Shown here piece after piece: positions 51,401 through 61,412 of a DNA stretch of 64,000 bases (the first letter of the stretch is position 1; each line of letters begins with the position of its first letter). Both the position numbers and the translations under genes were made by a program. Origin of the DNA: Ostrinia nubilalis (lineage: Eukaryota > Arthropoda > Insecta > Lepidoptera > Crambidae). The notes beneath the pieces were generated by a model that saw only the letters and a program-made list of their open reading frames with translations, made no database searches and was not told the origin of the DNA. Location: contig NC_087105.1 in NCBI RefSeq assembly GCF_963855985.1, forward strand, positions 3,660,501 through 3,724,500, given 5' to 3'.

Positions 51401-54400
51401 TTTATCATTTGTGGCAAAAAACGCAGATGATTCCTTTTTTATGTCTATGAAGCAAGTTCTGAAGTGTGTCTGAAAATAAAAACAGTTATTACAGACTTCT
51501 GCGTTTCTGTCTGCACCCAAAATAAGTCTAAGCACACTTCATCATACTACATGGTCCTTCAAGCCGGATATTCAATATCCGAAAACTTATAATTATACAA
51601 GACACAATTTGGGTTGATGGGCATTGTCGGTTATGAAGGGTTGACAGTCAGAAAATATATTTCTTATCCTTCCAGAGAGCAACAAGACAAGTATTTACCA
51701 CAGCACGCGCGCTCGGGGCGTTGGGCGCGGCTACTCCCCGCGGGCCGCAAGCGGAGCCCCGAGGCGAAGTTACTGGAACAAGCGCAACGCCCCGCCGCCG
51801 CTCCACCTCGTAAATTGCGTCACAAGTACCTGGCACATGCTCGTACGCACGCTACCTACGGGTAAGTACGGGACTATTCCCGCATCTTATTCCCACCGCT
51901 GCAACTCCTGTGTAGCCAGGATCTACTGTTTGACCGCCAGCCAATAAAAACCCGAATTAATCAGAAAAACATAGCAGGAGTTCGAAGTAAAGGGTTGACT
52001 GGGGAGTCGACTAGTCTAGTCTTAGTTTTTAGAGTCTACTAGTGCAAAGCGGTCATCCAGAAGACCAACAGCCGCTTTAATGATAAGTAGGTACTCAACT
52101 TAATGATAGTACTCGTGAGCGGCTGTTAGTAAGCTTCTTGTAAGATCACCTGTTTCAATCCATTTTCAGCAGGAGCAAAGTGTTGGGAGCAGGGATTGTA
52201 ATAAATCAGCTTGACTAAAGCCTGGTCCGTGAGCACGTAGAATTTTGTCCCGCTCGCACAATCACTGCGGGCGCGCGTCGCACATTCGCGACAGCAATAT
52301 AATTACGCGCGAGCGATAAGGATGGGTAGCTTGGGGTCATTGGACAAAATTCTACGTGCTCACGGACCAGGCTTTAGCTGCGCTACCTTAGTCTGTTCCC
52401 ATTTTTGTTTCGGCAGTTGGAGAAACAGTGGTCTCAACTGCCAGCCTGTGTAAAAAAGATATCAATCAAATTCTCACATACCTAATTTACGCTATAAAAT
52501 ACGCACTCGTACAAACTGTACGCCAGAATTAAAAAAAACTAACCAGCTTAAAAACGGTGCGTGTGCGCAGGGCGGCGTTCTTTCAAGGGCAGATCGAGCA
52601 GCCGGTTCGCAGCCTAACCAGCTTGCTCACGCACGAAGACATCCCCGTGCTCGTGGCCGTCAACGCGACCGGCGTCTACGTCATCGACGACACCGAGAGC
52701 GTGAGTGTGACGTCATAGTACAGGGCTCGGGACACATCGAGCAGCCAGAAGTCTCACCAGCTTGCTCACGCACGAGGACATCCCCGTGCTCGTGGCCGTC
52801 AACGCGACCGGCGTCTACGTCATCGACGACACCGAGAGCGTGAGTGTGACGTCACAGTGCAGGGCTCGGGACACATCGAGCAGCCAGAAGTCTCACCAGC
52901 TTGCTCACGCACGAGGACATCCCCGTGCTCGTGGCCGTCAACGCGACCGGCGTCTACGTCATCGACGACACCGAGAGCGTGAGTGTGACGTCACAGTGCA
53001 GGGCTCGGGACACATCGAGCAGCCAGAAGTCTCACCAGCCTGCTCTCGCACGAGGACATCCCCGTGCTCGTGGCCGTCAACGCGACCGGCGTCTACGTCA
53101 TCGACGACACCGAGAGCGTGAGTGTGACGTCACAGTACAGGGCTCCTAGAGACACATCGAGCAGACAGAAGTCTCACCAGCTTGCTCACGCACGAGGACA
53201 TCCCCGTGCTCGTGGCCGTCAACGCGACCGGCGTCTACGTCATCGACGACACCGAGAGCGTGAGTGTGACGTCACAGTGCAGGGCTCGGGTCACATCGAG
53301 CAGCCAGAAGTCTCACCAGCCTGCTCTCGCACGAGGACATCCCCGTGCTCGTGGCCGTTAACGCGACCGGCGTCTACGTCATCGACGACACCGAGAGCGT
53401 GAGTGTGACGTCATAGTACAGGGCTCCTAGGGACACATCGAGCAGCCAGAAGTCTCACCAGCCTGCTCTCGCACGAGGACATCCCCGTGCTCGTGGCCGT
53501 CAACGCGACCGGCGTCTACGTCATCGACGACACCGAGAGCGTGAGTGTGACGTCACAGTGCAGGGCTCCTAGGGACACATCGAGCAGCCAGAAGTCTCAC
53601 CAGCCTGCTCTCGCACGAGGACATCCCCGTGCTCGTGGCCGTCAACGCGACCGGCGTCTACGTCATCGACGACACCGAGAGCGTGAGTGTGACGTCACAG
53701 TGCAGGGCTCCTAGGGACACATCGAGCAGCCAGAAGTCTCACCAGCCTGATGACGCACGATGACATCCCCGTGCTCGTGGCCGTCAACGCGACCGGCGTC
53801 TACGTCATCGACGACACCGAGAGCGTGAGTGTGACGTCACACAGGGCTCCTAGAGACACATCGAGCAGCCAGAAGTCTCACCAGCCTGATGACGCACGAA
53901 GACATCCCCGTGCTCGTGGCCGTCAACGCGAACGGCGTCTACGTCATCGACGACACCGAGAGCGTGAGTGTGACCATAGTGTCATCATCATCATCATTCA
54001 GCCATAGGACGTCCACTGCTGAACATAGGCCTCCCCCAATGATTTCCACATCACTCGATTGGTAGCGGCCTGCATCCAGCGCATTCCTGCTACCTTAATA
54101 AGTCGGTCCATCTTTTGGGTGGATGTCACACGCTGTATTTTCCGATACGTAGCCTTCACTCCAAAACCTTGCTGCCCTATCAACCGTCAGTTCTGCATAC
54201 TACTATGTGCTCTGCCCATTGCCACTTCATCTTGCTAATCCGTCGGACTATGTCAGCGACTTTAGTTCGTTTACGGATCTCCTCATTTCTGGTTCATGTA
54301 ACTTATGGAGACAGTTCAGAGTACCGTTGCGTCGTGTCCGACAATTGGACAACATCTTAACTGTTGAAGTGTCGATTGGCCGTTTTAATGTTTGCAAGCA

Positions 54401-55826
54401 TGGAATGTATGATGGAAGATCCCAATATTTTCCTCAGACGGTGTTACTGGGATTGCTCTACGAGGAGTTGTCCTGGGACATCGGACTGCCGTCTGACGAC
54501 AACGAAGACTGCTTACCGTGCCTCTTTCTTCAGTTCATGGTTGTTGAAAATGGACTCAGGGTTTCCAAAATTCTACAGGTCAGTCTTAGAAGAACCATAC
54601 TCGTATGTATGATAACACGAAAGTATATTTGTTGCAAAGTAGCATTTATTACAACAACTACATATTTAAATGCATTGCAAGTGTTCGCTGTTAACACTTT
54701 GGCTGCGGGCGGGGCGTCGCGCAGGTCAGTCTTAGGAGAACCCTATGTATGATAACACGAAAGTATATTTGTTTCAAAATAGCATTTATTACAACAACTG
54801 CATAAAATGCATTGCAAGTGTTCGCTATTAACACTTTGGATGCGGGCGGGGCGTCGCGCCGTACAATTTTATTTCAATATATTTTTATTTTTAAGTTATG
54901 TTCATTCATGATTGTTTTAAGTATTGGTTATAGCACCTACTTCAATTTCGGATATGGGATCAGTAATGAACACCTATCTTAAAAATATTACAATAACATT
55001 ATATTTACTGCAGGTATTCTCAAAGCAAGCGATAATGATGGACACTCTGATCGAGCACTTCGCGGGCGAGTACCGCAAGCGTCTGGGACAGGACACGCCC
55101 AGCGACCACGCCAATTATGATTACCACTCAGGTAGGACATAGGTGCGCCTCCTTGGTGCGCAGGGTTCGGGGCAGCCCCAACAGCATCCTGTCTATGATA
55201 GCGAGTAGACTGGACTGCCGTTATATTAATTACTGCTGCACTACATCCGCAGGAGTTGTGCAAAAAAAAAAATAACATTAATGAATAGTTTAGATGTTTC
55301 AACTATAATTATTACTAACATAGGTTAAGTCCTTTATAACTAACAAATAATGAGTCATGTTACTTGAATAAATAAATTATATTATTATTATAGGTATTCA
55401 TAACTAGATACGATTTTGCCTGCATGGGATTGGGTCTATGGTATAATTATTATCACCACATTAGTCTAAATCAGTGTTTCCCGAACACAGTTCTATCATG
55501 ACTCAGTAATTCAATACTAGCCAAGCCAACCAATAGTCGGCCGATTGACTTATTGTATTCGCTATCTGTCCTAAATCGATAAAGGCGTATAAAAGGGCAC
55601 ACTGACTAGATTTTAAAGTGTTTTTAATGTGTTACCCGCAGATTCAGGCAGCATCTCGCTCCCGCCGCTCTCGCGGCCGGACTCACCTCAACGGCGACTA
55701 GCTAACAAACTATCGCGGCTTGCGCTGGCCACGCACGACGGGCGCGGCAACCTGCTGGGCGGCGCCGGCGACTGGAACACCGACCTCAGCCACCCGCAGC
55801 CCTCCTGGCTGCTGCCCAAGCACTAG
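48500..55826 (+). CDS. FRMD8: FERM domain-containing protein 8 (Bili/iTAP)
   Basis: Eleven coding exons: 48500-48630, 48751-48965, 49363-49488, 49762-50001, 50265-50430, 51069-51230, 51676-51861, 52571-52700, 54438-54578, 55014-55131, 55642-55826. All borders are AG/GT and phases join to a 599-residue protein; human FRMD8 is about 464, the extra being a Ser-rich N-terminus (residues 1-170). The FERM region starts at VTCVYLMSK in exon 4 and continues through FALWMCSPLLG, QLKPHHCPWK, LQRNVFFPK, LLYEEARHNV, IQLGPY, ATGVYVID, LLYEELSWD and KQAIMMDTLIEH, in the family order. In mammals FRMD8 binds and stabilises iRhoms and so ADAM17 sheddase; fly Bili restrains Wnt signalling at LRP6/Arrow. The C-terminal tail ends in WLLPKH. 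Exon 8 and the terminal exon are each tandemly amplified downstream. The start was chosen as the ATG of the first in-phase exon; the N-terminus is the least certain part. Confidence 0.93.
51868..52000 (+). repeat. Dispersed SINE-like repeat, copy 4
   Basis: Same family and orientation as copy 3. It starts six bases into the intron after the donor of FRMD8 exon 7 (GTAAGTACGGGACTATTCCC). Confidence 0.65.
52215..52376. mobile_element. TIR MITE in FRMD8 intron 7
   Basis: CTAAAGCCTGGTCCGTGAGC and its exact inverse GCTCACGGACCAGGCTTTAG enclose 162 bp; arms of 36 bp are perfect, indicating a recent insertion. Confidence 0.82.
52571..53963 (+). repeat. FRMD8 exon 8 tandem array, 10 copies
   Basis: The first unit is the true exon 52571-52700. 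Nine more units end at 52839, 52978, 53117, 53259, 53398, 53540, 53682, 53824 and 53963, with period 139 or 142 bp. Each keeps the 3' two-thirds of the exon (…EDIPVLVAVNATGVYVIDDTES) and its donor GTGAGTGTGA. The copies replace the exon's first 41 bases with 27-30 bases and carry a net 4-bp deletion that breaks the frame if the CAG at the unit start is used as acceptor. A CAG just before CTTGCTC/CCTGCTC/CCTGATG would restore the phase after exon 7. Only one copy need be spliced in for the known protein. Confidence 0.9.
53985..54298 (-). mobile_element. RTE 3' fragment in FRMD8 intron 8
   Basis: CATCATCATCATCATTCAGCC followed by the RTE C-terminal coding region on minus (…WMQAATNRVMWKSLGEAYVQQWTSYG), homologous to 20152-20450 with small deletions. 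It directly follows the last exon 8 copy. Confidence 0.82.
54578..54880 (+). repeat. Imperfect tandem duplication in FRMD8 intron 9
   Basis: Starting at the exon 9 donor (CAGGTCAGTCTTAG), about 145 bp ending GCGGGCGGGGCGTCGCGC is repeated from 54723, so the donor GTCAGTCTTAG occurs twice (54579 and 54725). The second follows no exon sequence. Confidence 0.75.
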
Positions 55827-56918
55827 CCTGCTGTGTCTAGTGTCACAGCCACGCTCGCCAACAAGCTGTCGCGGCTGGCGCTGGCCACGCACGACGGGCG
55901 CGGCAACCTGCTGGGCGGCGCCGGCGACTGGAACACCGACCTCAGCCACCCGCAGCCCTCCTGGCTGCTGCCCAAGCACTAGCCTGCTGTGTCTAGTGTC
56001 ACAGCCACGCTCGCCAACAAGCTGTCGCGGCTGGCGCTGGCCACGCACGACGGGCGCGGCAACCTGCTGGGCGGCGCCGGCGACTGGAACACCGACCTCA
56101 GCCACCCGCAGCCCTCCTGGCTGCTGCCCAAGCACTAGCCTGCTGTGTCTAGTGTCACAGCGACGCTCGCCAACAAGCTGTCGCGGCTGGCGCTGGCCAC
56201 GCACGACGGGCGCGGCAACCTGCTGGGCGGCGCCGGCGACTGGAACACCGACCTCAGCCACCCGCAGCCCTCCTGGCTGCTGCCCAAGCACTAGCCTGCT
56301 GTGTCTAGTGTCACAGCGACGCTCGCCAACAAGCTGTCGCGGCTGGCGCTGGCCACGCACGACGGGCGCGGCAACCTGCTGGGCGGCGCCGGCGACTGGA
56401 ACACCGACCTCAGCCACCCGCAGCCCTCCTGGCTGCTGCCCAAGCACTAGCCTGCTGTGTCTAGTGTCACAGCGACGCTCGCCAACAAGCTGTCGCGGCT
56501 GGCGCTGGCCACGCACGACGGGCGCGGCAACCTGCTGGGCGGCGCCGGCGACTGGAACACCGACCTCAGCCACCCGCAGCCCTCCTGGCTGCTGCCCAAG
56601 CACTAGCCTGCTGTGTCTAGTGTCACAGCGACGCTCGCCAACAAGCTGTCGCGGCTGGCGCTGGCCACGCACGACGGGCGCGGCAACCTGCTGGGCGGCG
56701 CCGGCGACTGGAACACCGACCTCAGCCACCCGCAGCCCTCCTGGCTGCTGCCCAAGCACTAGCCTGCTGTGTCTAGTGTCACAGCGACGCTCGCCAACAA
56801 GCTGTCGCGGCTGGCGCTGGCCACGCACGACGGGCGCGGCAACCTGCTGGGCGGCGCCGGCGACTGGAACACCGACCTCAGCCACCCGCAGCCCTCCTGG
56901 CTGCTGCCCAAGCACTAG
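55642..56918 (+). repeat. FRMD8 terminal exon tandem array, 8 copies
   Basis: Stop codons end at 55826, 55982, 56138, 56294, 56450, 56606, 56762 and 56918, exactly 156 bp apart. Units 2-8 differ by almost nothing (a C/G change before ACGCTC). Each keeps ANKLSRLALATHDG...SWLLPKH and the TAG, and is preceded by CTAGTGTCACAG, a possible acceptor in the right phase after exon 10. The true exon's first 57 bases (SGSISLPPLSRPDSPQRR) are in unit 1 only. Because 156 is divisible by 3, the other frames stay open for over 400 codons on both strands; those are artefacts. Confidence 0.92.
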
Positions 56919-57600
56919 CCCGTGTGTCATACGCCCCACGTACGACCCACGTTCGCCCCGCAATATGGGACTGTAATATGCCCCACAGTGATGTGAATAT
57001 ACAATTTATTGCTACTCTTGCGACACTATCCTTGAAACTGCAATGGCGGATGAAAGGTTGAAAAGTGAAGTGTTAAAAGAATAAAAAATACCTCGTAGCT
57101 ACCTACAGCCTCCGAAGCACTAGCCTGCTGTGTCGAACGCCCTACGTACGACCCATGTACGCCCTGCAGTGATGTGAATATACTACGATTCCTTCGACAC
57201 TGCCCTACTGGCTGCAATGTGGTTGATGAAAGGTTGAAAAGTGAAGTGTTAAAACAACAAAACAAAAATCTCGTAGCCACCCACAGCTCCCCGGCTGTTG
57301 ACCAAGCACTAGCCAATGTCGCACGCCCCACGTACGAAAGTACGTCTCGCAGTGATGTGAAATACGTTATACAACTGCGACTTTTGACATTGACACAGTC
57401 TTTCAGGCTGTAGCTGTTGGTCACACGCACCACGTATGCCCCGAAGTATGGGACTGTCGTACGCCCCGCAGTGATGTGAATATACTATACTCTTGCGACA
57501 CTATGCGGCTTAAACTAAAGAAGTGTTAAAGCAATAAACACCCGACTTGGCATCATCCGCAGTCCTCAACACTGCCCAAGCACAAGCCTACGGGATGTAA
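56919..57600 (+). repeat. Decayed tandem duplication of FRMD8 3' UTR
   Basis: Elements ACGCCCCACGTACGAC, CGCAGTGATGTGAATATAC, TTGCGACACT and GAAGTGTTAAA recur in order about four times with unit length near 190 bp. Pieces of the coding tail recur as well (GCACTAGCC at about 57118 and 57307; GCCCAAGCACAAGCC near 57580). Poly(A) signals AATAAA at 57080-57085 and 57533-57538. Confidence 0.75.
57533..57538 (+). terminator. Candidate poly(A) signal of FRMD8
   Basis: AATAAA in GTTAAAGCAATAAACACC, at the end of the 3' UTR-like repeats; an alternative is at 57080. Confidence 0.45.
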
Positions 57601-58054
57601 TAAGTGAACACAAAAGTTGAATCTCATTTGTGTCTGTGAAAGGGTTAAGATGAAAAGTGACGTGTTAATAAAAATAATAAGTATAGCCCGACCAGGAACA
57701 TAAAAACCCTCGCCATATTGCGGAAAACTAATGGTACTAATTTCTTTTAATGGCAACAGTAACTGAAAACTTCATTGACATGTCACCTTGCATGTCAGTC
57801 TATTGCTGTCAAAGTGTAAACAAACTTTATTTTAAATGTGCGCAATTGATTATGTGAATGAAATTGCTAAAATCTTTTTATAGTCGTGAAAGAAAAGTGG
57901 TTCACAATGTGTTAAAGTATTTGTCGAAGAGAAATACCAAGGGTTCGGACCATGGTTTCATTGAATAATGTTTCCAACAAAGGTTGTCAAATTGACTGAC
58001 ATGTTTATCGTATAGTACAGTCCACTTTGAAAATTAGCTGTGGTTTGTTTCAAC

Positions 58055-60152
58055 CAGGGCCGGATTAACCATCTCGGGGCCCCTAGGCACAGCTGGTTTC
58101 GGGCCCCCCTTTTTTTGTCGCGGTGGAAATGCTTTGCTCACCGTCACCACTGCTGGGGGACAGGGTGGTGTGTGGGACTCCCGGCGCCCTATGCTCCGTC
58201 CTGAAAAGGACGGGGTATGCCCACTAAAACCTCCGCGGCGTTCCGTCATCGCCCAAGTGGGGGTGTCGCGAGTATCCAGCCGTAGCCTCCCGGCGACAGC
58301 TCGCCTACACGGTGGACATTACACGCCCCCCCTTGTGGGGGTCCGACGGGAATGGCCCGAAACGCCAAGCCGTTCCGTCAGACGGAGGTGACAAGGGTGC
58401 CCCCGCACTCCCGGCCTGCTGGCCGCCAACTGGGGGCAGAGTAGAACGGTCGTACAACTGCCTTCTCCACCCACTTCTCCGCCTGCGGAGCGATGAGGCG
58501 AGAGGATCGTTCTCCCGCTCGCGCTCCGCTGCCTCCTTCTGAAGGATGATCTCCTCGCAAAAGGAGGCGACCGCCTTCCAGTATCCTTCACTTCCCAGCA
58601 TGGCGTTGACCAGGCTAGGAAGCGAAAGATCCCGGCCCACGACCGCAGTAGGGACACGGCGCTGCTCCTCCCAACCTGTGCAGACCGCGAGGGTGTGCAG
58701 CACCGTGTCATCCACTGCGCCGCATTTGTGGCACAGCGGGGATCATATGCAGGTACGAACCGAAGCAGCCATGCCCGGTCAGCACCTGCGCCAGACGGAA
58801 CGTGAGGAACCCGTGCGGTCGTTCCAACCATTGGTCCAGAACAGGACCAGTGGCGTCTAGAGTGCGGCAGCCAAACTGCGCGAGAGTCATGTCTTCCTTC
58901 CAGCGATCGATCATGATCTGCCTGACGGCGCCGCGCTGCTCCGGGGCCGGGCGCTTTCCACGCGCCTTCTGGTCTGCCATCTAGTGATAGATGACAGACA
59001 AGACCCCAGCTTCTAGCTCCCAAGGAGGAGTACCAGTGAGGACGCACGCCGCAGCGTGCCCTACCGTGCGGTAGGCAAGCGGTAGGTAGGTCCTTGCGAC
59101 CCTCTGCGCTATGGCCCGCTGGGGTCTGCGCAGAAGGGCAGCATTCTCCCTTTTGTTGAGTGCGTCCGCCCAGATTGGGGCGCCATACAGCGCCATGCTC
59201 CTCAGAACGCTGCCGGCATAAAGTCGAAGACACCTCGTTTGTGGCCCTCCCAAACTCGGGAGGAGCCAACTCAGTGCGCCGGCTGCCTTGAGGGCGCTAG
59301 CCCGTTGAAGTGCGGGCTAAAATGCCATCTCCCGTCAAGCGTGAGACCCAGATATTTCATCTGGCCTTTGACGTCAATCCTAACGTCCTCAACCACAATG
59401 TGTCGGGAGGGGCGCGCTGGCGAGGCCCTGGAAAGAAGAGGGCCTCAGTCTTCTCCAGCGTGACTTTCAGGCCGAGGCGTCGTATTCTGCGAGCGACTAA
59501 TGTGCCGCCCGCCGACGCCAGCCGTGCCGTGGCCCCCTAATGTCTTCCCCGGGCAGTGACCAGTGTGTCATCCGCATAGCATATGACCGCGAGAAGGACG
59601 CCCCGGAGGAGCCAGTTGAAGCCTAGGTTCCACAAGAGTGGACCGAGCACCGAACCCTGCGAAACCCCGCTGGCTATGCCGCGCCGTTTGAGCTGGCCGT
59701 CTATGTTAACATACAGGACTTCGCGGTCCCGTATGTAATCGGCCAGCAGCGCTCGAAGGTACTGAGGCACTCTGTGATGTTGAAGTGCCTAGAGTATAGT
59801 GGAATGAGGGATGGTATTGAAAGCGTTTGCTATATCGAACCCCTCACCCCTCTCCCTAGCCTCCGCAGTGAGGCTTTTTAGCCTCTGAAGGGCGTCGACC
59901 GTCGACCTGTCATATAAACCAAAACAGTAATGCCAACGTGACGTTACGAAAATGAATTAGGTTCCACAATATCGAAATATGACTATTGAATGTGTAAACC
60001 AAAATAAGGCGAAGTTTTGAGGTGGTTTGAGTTTTGTTGCATAAAAATAATCTTAAATTTTTTTTTAATTTTTTTATCGGGATTGCTGGGCCCCTGGTCA
60101 TAGTGGGCCCCTAGGCACTGGCCTAAAGTGCCTTATGGATAATACGGCACTG
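58055..60152. mobile_element. hAT element with 8-bp TSD, carrying LINE DNA
   Basis: Left CAGGGCCGGATTAACCAT and right ATGGATAATACGGCACTG are inverted relatives of the common hAT terminus. The 8-bp TSD GTTTCAAC is exact (58047-58054 and 60153-60160). GGGCCCCTAGGCAC lies under both ends. No hAT transposase; the interior is mainly an R1-type LINE fragment. Confidence 0.87.
58111..59913 (-). mobile_element. R1-clade LINE fragment (reverse transcriptase pseudogene)
   Basis: The minus strand encodes, from 59770 downwards, GVSQGSVLGPLLWNLGFN and YADDTL (RT motifs), then LGLKVTLEKTEA, then RRLYAGS..LRSMALYGAPIWAD (59253-58981), AQRVARTY, and a C-terminal CGAVDDTVLHTLAVC zinc-knuckle region near 58720. 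It is broken into at least four frames by indels. A run of seven Ts at 58111-58117 may be its poly(A). 5'-truncated. Confidence 0.85.
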
Positions 60153-60533
60153 GTTTCAACTACCTATTTTAAAGTTTTTTGTCACTTTGTAAGTGTTGAA
60201 TTTTATGGAATTGGGAAAAAGTACCGAGTTTGAAGCGTTCATGAGCAGACATTGCAGTTGAATATTCAAGTTCTGAATTTGATTATTGATGAAAAATAAA
60301 ATAAATCCTACTAGCTCGATTGATGGTTTCATTTAATTTATTTAAACCAGGTTACCTTATAATCTTTTTTCCTTAATTTATGAAAATATCAAATGAGTCC
60401 GTAATCCTGAATCCTGATACATAAAATTATAGCCTATTAATTTAACACAGGTACGACTGTACTCAGTGTTGCACTATCAAATGCAATTGGCGCGCCTCTA
60501 TGCCAGGGTTTTTATGTTCCTGGTCAGGCTATA

Positions 60534-61040
60534 AATTCACATTGCAGAGATTTGAAAGCAATGAAATGTAAAATCGTTGGGACAAATATTCAACAGTTTT
60601 TTTTAATGGAACTGTACTTTGCATCTTTTAATTTCAAAGAAATAAAGACGAAATACTCGACGAAATACTTACAATAAAATAAATATTTAAAACGTTTTTA
60701 AGTGTTTTATTTTGCTATAGTTCTACTAACAGCATAAATATAGAATAACAATATTAAACCTCTAAAATATTCTCATCATATTGCACGTTTTAACAAAATA
60801 CACTATTATAAAGCATATTATTTCAAGTGTGATCACATAATTCAATAACTTACTAGAATTTTTTGTGAAAAACTTGTGGTGCTTACAAGGGCTTTATGTA
60901 AAGTTCAAAATACAGCCTCCAGCACATCAATAATCCAAAAAATCAATTTCCACAATAGAATTTGAACCTAATTCGATTGATGAAAAATGCTGGCGTCTCT
61001 ACAAAAGCCAGCCTAGATCAGTGTATCAATATAATACAAA
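60534..61040 (-). other. 3' UTR and downstream of the unrecognised gene
   Basis: AT-rich, no ORFs. AATAAA on minus at 60706-60711 is a plausible poly(A) signal about 330 bp after the stop at 61041. Confidence 0.45.
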
Positions 61041-61197
61041 TTATTTGTATTTGTAATAGTGCCTCATGCGGTTGTAGTCTCGCAGCAACGGGTGCTTGTC
61101 CAGATACTCTTCCAGCATCTTGAACCTGGGGCCTGACAGGTCCTTGTGCCTCGTCAGCCGCACCTCTAGCGTGTGAACGCTGAACGCCAGTTCGGCA
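61041..61197 (-). CDS. Last coding exon of an unrecognised gene
   Basis: An acceptor (TTTCTTTATCAG) precedes 157 bases that read, in phase with one base from the previous exon, 51 codons and TAA: AELAFSVHTLEVRLTRHK ... FKMLEEYLDKHPLLRDYNRM ... YYKYK. GC-rich third positions (CTG, AAG, GTG) contrast with the surrounding AT-rich DNA, a strong sign of real coding sequence. It is rich in Lys/Arg/Tyr and mostly helical in character. I do not recognise the family. The rest of the gene lies beyond 64000 or in undetected small exons. The 86-codon frame overlapping it is a different, wrong frame. Confidence 0.7.
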
Positions 61198-61222
61198 CTG
61201 ATAAAGAAATAAGTATGAGTAA

Positions 61223-61403
61223 GGTCTATATTTCACCGGGACACCATGGCGGCGCAACCAGTCGCCGGCTACCAACAAAATGTATACAGCTCTATAGAGT
61301 TACTCACCTGGTGTCCGTTTGGTTGCGCAAAGCTCTATAGGTACATTTTGTTGGTATCCGGCGACTGGTTGCGCCGCCATGGTGTCCCGGTGAAATATAG
61401 CCC
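61223..61403. mobile_element. Foldback MITE beside the last exon
   Basis: GTCTATATTTCACCGGGACA and its inverse TGTCCCGGTGAAATATAGCC form arms of about 70 bp around a short loop, including ACCATGGCGGCGCAACCAG. It starts 26 bp upstream of the acceptor of the exon at 61041-61197. Confidence 0.82.
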
Positions 61404-61412
61404 TAAGCAATG

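Larger units (their letters stand above)
57684..60531. mobile_element. TIR element with TA TSD, split by a hAT
   Basis: TAGCCCGACCAGGAACATAA at the left and TTATGTTCCTGGTCAGGCTA at the right, each followed inwards by AACCCT-type sequence, with TA at both borders. After removing the hAT insert the element is about 740 bp and non-coding. Confidence 0.72.

Noticed and set aside
52571..53963. Regular repeat array considered as CRISPR or satellite
   Set aside because: Eukaryotic context, 139-142 bp units without unique spacers, and unit content derived from an exon.
52762..54007. Series of 75-119 codon frames with repeated MLxxEDIPVLVAVNATGVYVID
   Set aside because: They are read-throughs of FRMD8 exon 8 copies into intron sequence, not separate genes.
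54207..54752. 181-codon plus-strand frame
   Set aside because: Only 54438-54578 is real (FRMD8 exon 9); the left part is antisense RTE and the right part is intron.
55710..56976. Open frames of 417 and 418 codons on opposite strands
   Set aside because: They arise because the 156-bp tandem unit is divisible by 3 and GC-rich; the real frame is the FRMD8 terminal exon with TAG in every unit.
58319..59269. 316-codon minus-strand frame
   Set aside because: It runs out of frame across an R1-type LINE pseudogene; RT motifs appear in the other frames.
61018..61278. 86-codon minus-strand frame
   Set aside because: Wrong frame of the last exon fused to foldback MITE sequence; the phase ending in YYKYK with GC-ending codons is preferred.
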